Source of the DNA: a bacterium
GTDB lineage: Bacteria; Electryoneota; RPQS01
Reading direction: 5' to 3'
Length of the DNA: 6,747 nucleotides
Assembly (NCBI GenBank): GCA_028711875.1
Contig: JAQTRJ010000116.1
Coordinates: forward strand, 1-6,747
Shown here: one piece after another, positions 1 to 5,438 of the stretch
How the letters are laid out: every line of letters starts with the position of its first letter
Position numbering within the stretch: position 1 is the stretch's first letter
Made by a program: the position numbers and the translations under genes
The notes under the pieces: generated by a model
Databases searched by the model: none
Told to the model about the DNA's origin: nothing
Seen by the model: the letters and a program-made list of their open reading frames with translations, nothing else

Positions 1-419
1 TGGATGTGATCACGGCAGGGGACATCCCTCCGAATCCGGCCGAACTGGTAGCCTCGGAGAACATGAAGAAGTTCATCGAGACGGCGCGCTCCCGCTATGA
101 CTATGTGATCTTGGACAGCCCTCCTGTGATCGCCGTGACTGACGCGGCGGTTTTGGCAACCCGGGTGGATGGCACGATCCTCGTCGTCAGCTCAGGCACG
201 GTCAGCCGTCGCGAGGTTCAGCGGGCGGTTACCCTGTTGCAGAACGTTTCGGCACCGATTTTGGGAGTTGTGGTTAACGCGCTGGATATCAAGAAGATAT
301 ACGGATCGTACTACTACTACTTCCACTACTACCAATACTACTACTACTACGGTTCTGATCCATCCAAGCGTGGGAAGAAGCGAAAATCCACACGCCCCGA
401 GTATCAAGAGGCTACCTGA
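1..419 (+). CDS. Polysaccharide biosynthesis tyrosine autokinase (BY-kinase), C-terminal part, 5' truncated by window edge
   Basis: This is the C-terminal end of a bacterial tyrosine kinase of the Wzc/CpsD/EpsB family. These P-loop ATPases sit at the inner membrane, autophosphorylate on C-terminal tyrosines and control exopolysaccharide or capsule polymerisation and export. The frame is open to the left edge (GAT at 3-5 precedes GTG at 6), so the true start and the Walker A and A' motifs lie outside. Visible hallmarks are the family motif GDIPPNPAEL near the start, the Walker B segment YVILDSPPV (positions about 99-125), TRVDGTILVV, and an ILGVVVNALD strand before the tail. The tail carries 11 tyrosines in 14 codons, then a basic stretch (KRGKKRK), and ends at TGA 417-419. 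Tyrosine clusters in this place are the autophosphorylation sites of the family. A CpsD-like stand-alone kinase and a Wzc-like fusion cannot be told apart from this fragment. Confidence 0.93.
   Translation, partial: DVITAGDIPPNPAELVASENMKKFIETARSRYDYVILDSPPVIAVTDAAVLATRVDGTILVVSSGTVSRREVQRAVTLLQNVSAPILGVVVNALDIKKIYGSYYYYFHYYQYYYYYGSDPSKRGKKRKSTRPEYQEAT
309..350 (+). repeat. Imperfect TAC trinucleotide repeat encoding the tyrosine cluster
   Basis: Fourteen codons read TAC x4, TTC, CAC, TAC x2, CAA, TAC x5. All 11 tyrosines use TAC, and TTC and CAC each differ from TAC by one base. This looks like a degenerate trinucleotide repeat in frame with the kinase. Length changes by slippage would add or remove tyrosines without a frameshift. 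The repeat is seen directly; its variability is inferred. Confidence 0.85.
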
Positions 420-426
420 CCCTCGC

Positions 427-448
427 GCCCGCGGCACATGCTGCGGGC
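427..448 (+). terminator. GC-rich hairpin after the kinase gene, possible terminator
   Basis: A 9-bp stem (arms 427-435 and 440-448, with one G-U pair) closes a 4-nt loop eight bases after the kinase stop codon. The following bases are TGACATTTCTTC, so the U-tract is poor, and a run of six T does not come until 477-482. Position and stem strength suit a terminator or mRNA 3' end structure, but the weak U-tract keeps this uncertain. Confidence 0.45.
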
Positions 449-490
449 TGACATTTCTTCAGATTACCAGATCACCTTTTTTACGCAGAT

Positions 491-510
491 GTGCGTCATC
501 TATGACGCAC
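491..510. promoter_or_regulatory. Perfect 9+9 bp dyad upstream of ispE, candidate operator
   Basis: GTGCGTCAT (491-499) and ATGACGCAC (502-510) are exact reverse complements separated by two bases. The site is 28 bp before the ispE start, in the only sizeable gap upstream of the cluster. The tight two-base spacer favours a binding site for a dimeric protein over an RNA hairpin, although an 8-bp stem with a four-base loop is also possible. A weak promoter-like pair (TTTACG 480-485, TATGAC 501-506, spacing 15) would overlap it. No regulator can be named. Confidence 0.5.
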
Positions 511-538
511 TCGGCGTTTGCCTTCCTGTTGAAACAAC

Positions 539-1447
539 GTGAATCCCCAGCACTCTCCCTATCCCGATATTGAAGATCTCGGCCGTGGAGGCTTTGCTAT
601 ATATGCTCCGGCCAAGATCAACGTGGGTCTGCACGTGCTTGGGAAACGGCCGGATGGTTATCACGAGATTGAAACGGTTTTCCAGGAGATCTCGTGGGCT
701 GACCGAATCGAATTTTATCCCGCCAGGGACTGGACGCTGGAGATTCACGGATTGGACCTCGATCCGGGGCCGGAGAATCTGGTGAATCGTGCCGCACAGG
801 AACTCAGCCGGGAGGCTGGGGTGCCGTGCCGGGGACGGGTTGTGCTATCGAAAGAGATTCCGCTGGGAGCTGGGCTGGGCGGGGGATCGTCGGATGCGGC
901 CATTACTTTACTGGGACTGTCGCGGCTGTGGGGGATCGGCTGGGGCGTGACGCGGCTTTGCGAGCTGGCCGCGCGTGTGGGGTCGGATTGTTCGTTTTTC
1001 TTGTACGGAGGCATGGCCAAGGGGCGTGGGCGCGGGGAGGTTATCGAGCCGGGGCATGGTTGCCTTGATGGGGAGATCGTGCTGGTGGTGCCGCCCTTTG
1101 GCGTAAGGACGGCTTGGGCTTATGAAGCGGGAGGTTTCCCCTTGACTCGTGATGAAGAAAGTGTTATTTTTCCTTCTTGCCATGAGAGAGGGGGTAGCTC
1201 GCAATTTGATCGGGATTTATTTTCTAATGACTTGGAAAATATAGTCTTGAAAAAATACTCCGAGCTTTCCGATATTAAGGCAAGTTTGTTAAGATTGGGA
1301 GCACAGTGGGCTTCCCTTTCGGGAAGTGGTTCCACGGTGTTTGGAGTATTCCCTGAGCGATCCCGGGCGATGCATGCCGCGCAGCAGTTCGGGAGTCCGC
1401 TGAAGGTTCGCGTGTGTCGGGCCGTAGGCCGATTACGCGAATCCTGA
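539..1447 (+). CDS. ispE: 4-diphosphocytidyl-2-C-methyl-D-erythritol kinase
   Basis: IspE is a cytosolic GHMP-family kinase that uses ATP to phosphorylate the 2-hydroxyl of CDP-methylerythritol in the MEP isoprenoid pathway. The 302-residue protein shows the N-terminal PAKIN motif (residues 24-28, K26), GKRPDGYHEIETVFQ (35-49), the GHMP ATP-binding loop PLGAGLGGGSSDAA (108-121), the likely catalytic Asp in GSDCSFF (D150), and the C-terminal glycine motif SGSGSTVFG (261-269). Length is typical, with about 20 extra residues before PAKIN. The start is GTG: an in-frame TGA lies at 530-532 and no other ATG, GTG or TTG precedes PAKIN. No clear Shine-Dalgarno sequence is visible. The stretch coding for roughly residues 201-260 is markedly AT-rich compared with the rest. 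It is first in the cluster, 54 bp before spoVG. Confidence 0.97.
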   Translation: MNPQHSPYPDIEDLGRGGFAIYAPAKINVGLHVLGKRPDGYHEIETVFQEISWADRIEFYPARDWTLEIHGLDLDPGPENLVNRAAQELSREAGVPCRGRVVLSKEIPLGAGLGGGSSDAAITLLGLSRLWGIGWGVTRLCELAARVGSDCSFFLYGGMAKGRGRGEVIEPGHGCLDGEIVLVVPPFGVRTAWAYEAGGFPLTRDEESVIFPSCHERGGSSQFDRDLFSNDLENIVLKKYSELSDIKASLLRLGAQWASLSGSGSTVFGVFPERSRAMHAAQQFGSPLKVRVCRAVGRLRES

Positions 1448-1501
1448 GTTCAGAAGGTTGGCCGTGCCGCAGACGCAGGAAGGGTACGAGGAGGAGAGAC
1501 G

Positions 1502-1810
1502 ATGACGATCACCGAGGTCAACATCAACCTCCGTGATGAGGACAAACTCAAAGCGTTTGTCAACATCACATTCGACGATGTGTTCGTCGTGCGAGGATTG
1601 AAAGTGATTGCCGGGAAAAACGGCTTGTTCGTGTGCATGCCGAGTCGGAAGCTGGAGGATGGGACGTACAAGGACATTGCCCATCCCATCAGCAACGAAT
1701 TCCGCCAGCAACTGGAAGAACAGATCCTCCATGAGTACCGTCGCTTGGTGGAATCGGGCATGGTTATGCCGACAGCGCCGGGGCATGGTATGTCGGAAGC
1801 GGATCTATAG
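1502..1810 (+). CDS. spoVG: SpoVG family nucleic-acid-binding regulator
   Basis: SpoVG is a small protein first known from Bacillus sporulation and septation. In other bacteria it is a site-specific DNA- and RNA-binding regulator that also occurs in non-spore-formers. The 102-residue product matches the family along its length: MTITEVNINL at the start, LKAFVNITFDDVFVVRGLKVI (about 16-36), the signature GLFVCMPSRK (41-50), then DIAHPIS (58-64) and an amphipathic C-terminal helix. A near-ideal Shine-Dalgarno AGGAGG (1489-1494) lies 7 nt before the ATG, the strongest ribosome binding site in the window. It follows ispE by 54 bp without a terminator and precedes tRNA-Gln by 22 bp. Its place between ispE and prs mirrors Bacillus. 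Its targets here are unknown, and nothing in the window indicates sporulation. Confidence 0.96.
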   Translation: MTITEVNINLRDEDKLKAFVNITFDDVFVVRGLKVIAGKNGLFVCMPSRKLEDGTYKDIAHPISNEFRQQLEEQILHEYRRLVESGMVMPTAPGHGMSEADL

Positions 1811-1832
1811 CCGACGATAGCCGTGCTGCTCT

Positions 1833-1905
1833 TGGGGCGTAGCCAAGTTGGTAAGGCACCAGGTTTTGGTCCTGGCATCCGGAGGTTCGAATCCTTCCGC
1901 CCCAG
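1833..1905 (+). tRNA. tRNA-Gln (anticodon UUG)
   Basis: The cloverleaf folds fully. The acceptor arms TGGGGCG (1833-1839) and CGCCCCA (1898-1904) pair perfectly. The D stem is GCC/GGC (1842-1844, 1855-1857). The anticodon stem CCAGG/CCTGG (1859-1863, 1871-1875) closes the loop TTTTGGT, giving anticodon TTG. The variable loop has 5 nt. The T stem GGAGG/CCTTC has one G-U pair and loop TTCGAAT. The discriminator base is G1905, as usual for tRNA-Gln. The next bases are CCG, so the CCA end is not encoded and must be added after transcription. Spacing of 22 bp from spoVG and 76 bp from prs suggests it may be processed from a shared transcript. Confidence 0.97.
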
Positions 1906-1934
1906 CCGGGAGACGCGGCGCGACCCGTTTTCGT

Positions 1935-1975
1935 ATGACGGATCGACCCGCCAAAAAACATTTTAATTCCGTCAT
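1935..1975. repeat. 8-bp inverted repeat in the prs leader
   Basis: ATGACGGA (1935-1942) and TCCGTCAT (1968-1975) are exact reverse complements around 25 bases that include an A-run. The right arm ends six bases before the prs ATG, where a ribosome binding site would be expected and none is seen. It could form a leader hairpin affecting prs translation, or be chance. The arms share the ATGACG / CGTCAT core with the dyad upstream of ispE. Confidence 0.35.
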
Positions 1976-1981
1976 TCCGCC

Positions 1982-3010
1982 ATGATTTCTCAGGGTTCCT
2001 CTATTCACAAGTTGCGGGTATTTTCGGGGAAAGCGCATCGCGCGCTGGGCGAATCCGTCGCCCGGGAATTGGGCGTTCCATTGGGCAGAGTGGGGATCGG
2101 GCGCTTTGCTGATGGTGAAATCGGCATCCAGTTCGAGGAGAATATCCGCGGTCTGGATGTGTTTCTGCTTCAGCCAACTCTGGCGCCGACCGACAATCTG
2201 ATGGAACTCCTCATCATGATTGATGCGGCGAAGCGGGCGTCGGCGCGGCGGATCACGGCGGTGATTCCCTACTACGGATACGCGCGGCAGGATCGCAAGG
2301 ACGCACCGCGGGTGGCGATTACATCGCGACTGGTGGCCGATCTGCTGGAAGCGGCCGGCGCGCAGCGAATTCTGACGATGGATTTGCATGCGCCGCAGAT
2401 TCAGGGATTTTTCAAGATTCCCTTCGACCACGTGTATTCATCGCGCTTGTTCGTGGAGCTGCTGCAGAGGAATCCCATTGACAATCTGGTGATCGTGGCT
2501 CCCGATGTGGGATCGGCGCGGCTGGCGCGATTCTACGCCAACTATTTCAGCGTGGATTTTGCGATTGTGGACAAGCACCGCACGGGGCGGGACGTGGCCG
2601 TGGCGCTGAATCTGGTCGGCGACGTGCGCGGGAAAAATTGTCTGATCGTGGACGACATCGTGGACACCGGCGGCACATTCTCGGCGACGGTCTCCATGCT
2701 GCGCGAGCGCGGCGGGAAGGACGTGTACGCGGCGATCACCCATCCCGTGCTTTCGGGGACGGCGGTGGAGCGGATTGAGGCCAGCGAGGTGAAATGCTTG
2801 TGGGTCTGCGATACGCTGCCGACTCCCAAGGAATGTCTCTTCCGCAAAATTCGCAAGGTGAGTACGGCCCGGCTGTTCGCGGAAGCGATTTTGCGCATTC
2901 ACGACGAAGCGTCCATCAGCGATTTATTTCTCGAGAAACCCACGGCTCAGGCGCGGGAATCGTTTCTGGTTGCCGCTGATGACGTATCCGATTCCGCGGC
3001 TCATTCGTAG
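1982..3010 (+). CDS. prs: Ribose-phosphate pyrophosphokinase (PRPP synthase)
   Basis: Prs transfers pyrophosphate from ATP to ribose 5-phosphate to make PRPP for purine, pyrimidine, NAD, histidine and tryptophan synthesis in the cytosol. The 342-residue product is a class I type enzyme: RFADGE (41-46), YARQDRK (100-106), MDLHAPQIQGFF (133-144), VAPDVGSARLAR (172-183), the flexible-loop motif DKHR (197-200), and the PRPP-binding loop VDDIVDTGGT (223-232). The loop is usually DKRR; the middle Arg is His here, while the Lys and last Arg held to be catalytic are kept. The protein is about 25-30 residues longer than usual because of a polar C-terminal tail after SISDLF (311-316). The ATG at 1982 fits the family N-terminus, though no Shine-Dalgarno is evident. 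It lies between tRNA-Gln and rplY, the latter 45 bp downstream. Confidence 0.97.
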   Translation: MISQGSSIHKLRVFSGKAHRALGESVARELGVPLGRVGIGRFADGEIGIQFEENIRGLDVFLLQPTLAPTDNLMELLIMIDAAKRASARRITAVIPYYGYARQDRKDAPRVAITSRLVADLLEAAGAQRILTMDLHAPQIQGFFKIPFDHVYSSRLFVELLQRNPIDNLVIVAPDVGSARLARFYANYFSVDFAIVDKHRTGRDVAVALNLVGDVRGKNCLIVDDIVDTGGTFSATVSMLRERGGKDVYAAITHPVLSGTAVERIEASEVKCLWVCDTLPTPKECLFRKIRKVSTARLFAEAILRIHDEASISDLFLEKPTAQARESFLVAADDVSDSAAHS

Positions 3011-3055
3011 CGGCGGCGTTTTGCTGAATTTCAGTGAAGAAAGAAGATAGAGAAC

Positions 3056-3694
3056 ATGAACGAGATTCGAATCAGCGCGAAGGAACGGGATCCGAAGACG
3101 GTTTCCGGCCACGCCCTGCGCAAGGGTGGCCTTGTTCCCGGAGTTTACTACACCCGCACCGGTGAAAACCGCTGCCTGCAATTCGACCGCAACGAGCTGC
3201 AAAATCTGCTGCGGCAGGAGATCGGAATTCTTAACGTCGAGGTGAATGGAGAAAACCTGGCCTGCATCATCCGTGAAGTGCAGCGGCATCCTGTCCGGCG
3301 CGACGTCCTGCATATTGACTTGATGGGCGTGATCAAGGGTCAGAAGATCCGGGCTCACGTTCCGGTTCACCTGATCGGCACAGCGCAGGGGCTCAAGGAG
3401 GGCGGAACACTGGATGTGGTGCTGCGCGACATTGAGGTTGAGTGTCTTCCGGTGCATCTTCCCACGCACGTGGACGTGGACGTCAGCCATCTGGCGTTGA
3501 ACGAAGCGGTGCGGGTGAGCGATATTCAGTTACCGGAAGTAACGATTCTCAGCGATTTGCAAGGCACGATCGCCCACGTGGTCCCACCGCGCGCCGTCAC
3601 GGAGGAGACCGAAGCGGCGGCGACGGAAGCGGCTCCGGCTGAACCCGAAGTCATCCGCGAACGCAAGAGTGAAGAAGGCGAGGAGAAGAAGTAG
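3056..3694 (+). CDS. rplY: 50S ribosomal protein L25, CTC/TL5 long form
   Basis: L25 binds 5S rRNA in the large subunit. The long form, called Ctc in Bacillus (a general stress protein) and TL5 in Thermus, adds a second beta domain. The 212-residue product has the N-terminal L25 domain at about 1-90 (GLVPGVYY near 25-32, QRHPVRRDVLHIDL at 76-89), the TL5 C-terminal domain at about 95-180 (KIRAHVPVHLIG, LKEGGTLDVVLRDIEVECLP), and an Ala/Glu-rich, mostly acidic tail from 183 ending in KSEEGEEKK. A purine-rich stretch (about 3036-3053) serves as a modest ribosome binding region before ATG 3056. The prs-rplY(ctc)-pth order is widespread and suggests joint expression. Confidence 0.96.
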   Translation: MNEIRISAKERDPKTVSGHALRKGGLVPGVYYTRTGENRCLQFDRNELQNLLRQEIGILNVEVNGENLACIIREVQRHPVRRDVLHIDLMGVIKGQKIRAHVPVHLIGTAQGLKEGGTLDVVLRDIEVECLPVHLPTHVDVDVSHLALNEAVRVSDIQLPEVTILSDLQGTIAHVVPPRAVTEETEAAATEAAPAEPEVIRERKSEEGEEKK

Positions 3695-3703
3695 CCTCGG
3701 CCG

Positions 3704-3720
3704 TCGCGAGCGGTTCGCGA
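3704..3720. repeat. TCGCGA pair between rplY and pth
   Basis: TCGCGA occurs at 3704-3709 and 3715-3720, separated by GCGGT. As TCGCGA is itself a palindrome, the pair is both a direct and an inverted repeat and could form a 6-bp hairpin with a 5-nt loop. It lies 10 bp after the rplY stop and has no T-run, so a terminator is unlikely. Function unknown. Confidence 0.35.
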
Positions 3721-3751
3721 TGTGGTTTTATCTGATGGATTGGGCGGGCAC

Positions 3752-4402
3752 ATGCCGCTGATCGTCGGGCTGGGCAACCCCGGTAAAGACTATCGGGAGA
3801 CGCCTCACAATCTGGGATTCGAGGTGCTGGATCGTCTGGCTCGACGATGGAGCATCGGATTTCGGAAATCGCGGATCGCCGAAGCGGAGGAGGCTGTGCG
3901 TTCCGGCGCAAACCGGGTGGTGTTGCTGAAGCCGCTTGCTTACATGAATCTATCGGGTCGTCCGGTCAGTGCCGCGCTGCGCTGGTATGGTTGGAATGCG
4001 GACGCGCCGCTGGTGATCTGCGACGACGTGAATTTACCGCCGGGCACGCTTCGCTTTCGAAATAAGGGCGGAGCCGGGGGACACAAAGGGCTTCAATCCA
4101 TTATCGAACAGATCGGCGAGGAATTTCCACGGCTGCGAATCGGCGCCGGAGGCGGAAGTCCGGGCGCTGATGTGGCCGATTACGTATTGGCGAGACCGAC
4201 GGGGGATGTGCGCGCGCTGTTTGCCGACGCGGCGGAGCGCGCCGCCGATGCGGTGGAATCCTATCTGCAATACGGCTTGAACGCGGCGATGAACGACTAC
4301 AACACACCGCGCGCGGCCGATGACCATCACAACCCTTCCGGCGAGGATCGCTCGCCGGACGCCAAGGACCAAAGGGAGAAGGAAAACGATGCGAACGTAT
4401 GA
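3752..4402 (+). CDS. pth: Peptidyl-tRNA hydrolase
   Basis: Pth cleaves the ester bond of peptidyl-tRNAs that drop off ribosomes, recycling tRNA in the cytosol. With ATG 3752 the product has 216 residues and begins PLIVGLGNPG as the family does. GTG 3722 in the same frame would add 10 unlike residues and is less likely. Catalytic-site matches are N9, H19 in TPHNLG, M65-N66 in YMNLSG, and D91 in CDDVNLPPG. The segment normally GGHNGL reads GGHKGL (109-113), replacing the conserved Asn (E. coli N114) by K112. A hydrophilic tail of about 30 residues follows the usual family end, so the protein is longer than the typical 185-195. Its last 14 nt overlap the rpsF start, and its 3' end supplies the rpsF ribosome binding site, suggesting translational coupling. 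Confidence 0.95.
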   Translation: MPLIVGLGNPGKDYRETPHNLGFEVLDRLARRWSIGFRKSRIAEAEEAVRSGANRVVLLKPLAYMNLSGRPVSAALRWYGWNADAPLVICDDVNLPPGTLRFRNKGGAGGHKGLQSIIEQIGEEFPRLRIGAGGGSPGADVADYVLARPTGDVRALFADAAERAADAVESYLQYGLNAAMNDYNTPRAADDHHNPSGEDRSPDAKDQREKENDANV

Positions 4403-4835
4403 ACTGGTGCTGGTGTTCGATCCGGCGCTGGAGATGGAACAAATTGATCAGGATCTCCGCAAACTCAGCGAGATGATCTCCGCCGACGGCGCGATCCGGC
4501 TCTGGGAACGGTGGGGAAAGCGACGGTTGGCCTACGAAATCGCCGGACGTCAGTACGGCTACTACGTCTTGTCGGTGTTCGATTCCAATCCGTTGGCGGT
4601 GGCCAATCTGGATCGCACCATCCGTCTCAATACGGCGGTTATTCGGCATCTGATTACTGTGTTGGAGCCGAAACGGGTTCCCGATACCGATCCGGAATCG
4701 GTTCGCACGTTGGGTGCCGCGCCCGAAGCGCCAGCGCCGACGATCGAGGCGATCCCGCTCATGGCGGAAGAGCGAGCCGGCTCACCGGAAGACACTGCGG
4801 CCGAAGTGCCGCCGGAAGTTACCGACGAGGGATAA
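4389..4835 (+). CDS. rpsF: 30S ribosomal protein S6
   Basis: S6 is a small-subunit protein that pairs with S18 on the platform of the 30S subunit. The 148-residue product starts with the typical MRTYELVLVFDP and has the signature WGKRRLAYEI (42-51), YGYYVLSVF (56-64) and the end of the ferredoxin-like domain at about LITVLEPKR (88-96). A Pro/Ala/Glu-rich acidic tail of about 50 residues (99-148) makes it longer than the roughly 95-135 residues common in the family. ATG 4389 is chosen for the family N-terminus and for GAAGGA (4378-4383) 5 nt upstream; the open frame extends further left inside pth but without family similarity. It overlaps pth by 14 nt and precedes ssb by 83 bp. Confidence 0.96.
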   Translation: MRTYELVLVFDPALEMEQIDQDLRKLSEMISADGAIRLWERWGKRRLAYEIAGRQYGYYVLSVFDSNPLAVANLDRTIRLNTAVIRHLITVLEPKRVPDTDPESVRTLGAAPEAPAPTIEAIPLMAEERAGSPEDTAAEVPPEVTDEG

Positions 4836-4918
4836 AATCATGATCGGGGCCGGAATCAGAGTGGTTGACTGATCCGCCCGGTGAAGCATGTGTACCGGAT
4901 AAGCAAGGGGAGAGGATC

Positions 4919-5416
4919 ATGGCTGACCTGCGGATGCCGGACATCAACAGTGTGATTATCGTCGGGAATCTGATCAAAGACCCGGCGTTTCGCACCACTA
5001 CCAGCGGAGTGCCCGTCGCCAATTTCACGATTGCATCGAACCGGAAATTCAAGGACAACAGCGGTGCGATCAAGGAGGACGTCTGTTTTATCGGCGTCGT
5101 GGCATGGTACAAGCTGGCCGAGAGCTGCTACGAGAATCTGCGAAAAGGCAGCGCGGTACTCGTGGAGGGCGAGCTGCAGAGCCGGACGTGGAAGACGGAA
5201 GACGGGTTCAATCGCAGCACGGTGGAAATCAAGGCGCGCCGTATTCAGTTCCTAAACTATCGCGACAGCCATCTGGACGACGCTTCCGCGATGGAGCGTG
5301 AGAGCGAACCGGTAGATCACGGCGAATCGGAAGGCGCGGCGAGCGAGGGAACGGGCTTCCCAGCGGAGAAAACGGAACCGGATTTCGGTTTCGGATACCG
5401 CGGGATCAAGGTGTGA
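4919..5416 (+). CDS. ssb: Single-stranded DNA-binding protein
   Basis: SSB binds single-stranded DNA during replication, recombination and repair, normally as a tetramer of OB folds. The 165-residue product has the OB domain at about 9-113: NSVIIVGNLIKDP (10-22), VANFTIASNRKF (33-44), GVVAWYKLAE (59-68), LRKGSAVLVEGEL (74-86), RTWKTEDG (89-96) and IKARRIQFL (104-112). A polar linker rich in Glu, Ser and Gly follows. The C-terminal tip reads EKTEPDFGFGYRGIKV, not the usual acidic tip ending in I-P-F that recruits partner proteins. ATG 4919 is preferred because AAGGGGAGAGG (4905-4915) lies just upstream; TTG 4865 would add 18 unlike residues. In the usual order rpsF-ssb-rpsR-rplI the next gene would be rpsR, but rplI follows after only 22 bp. 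Confidence 0.95.
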   Translation: MADLRMPDINSVIIVGNLIKDPAFRTTTSGVPVANFTIASNRKFKDNSGAIKEDVCFIGVVAWYKLAESCYENLRKGSAVLVEGELQSRTWKTEDGFNRSTVEIKARRIQFLNYRDSHLDDASAMERESEPVDHGESEGAASEGTGFPAEKTEPDFGFGYRGIKV

Positions 5417-5438
5417 ACAGAAAGACAGGGTGACATAG

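Noticed and set aside
192..437. Antisense frame coding a valine-rich product over the kinase end
   Set aside because: The valine runs are simply the complement of the TAC repeat; there is no start signal or family likeness.
1805..2431. Long - strand open frame across tRNA-Gln and prs
   Set aside because: It overlaps a certain tRNA and the well-conserved prs, and its translation resembles no family; it is a shadow of GC-rich coding sequence.
3024..3034. Palindrome CTGAATTTCAG before rplY
   Set aside because: Arms of 5 bp around a single base are expected by chance in a sequence of this size.
4320..4388. Upstream extension of rpsF into pth
   Set aside because: The 23 extra residues are basic and unlike S6, whereas the internal ATG 4389 matches the family N-terminus and has a ribosome binding site.
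4840..4872. Ten-codon ATG frame between rpsF and ssb, considered as a remnant of a lost gene
   Set aside because: It is too short, shows no similarity to S18 or any family I know, and has no good ribosome binding site.
4872..4900. Inverted ATCCG/CGGAT and CCGGT/ACCGG pairs in the rpsF-ssb gap, considered as a regulatory RNA
   Set aside because: The stems are short (5 bp), mutually exclusive and lack any recognised motif; no support beyond chance.
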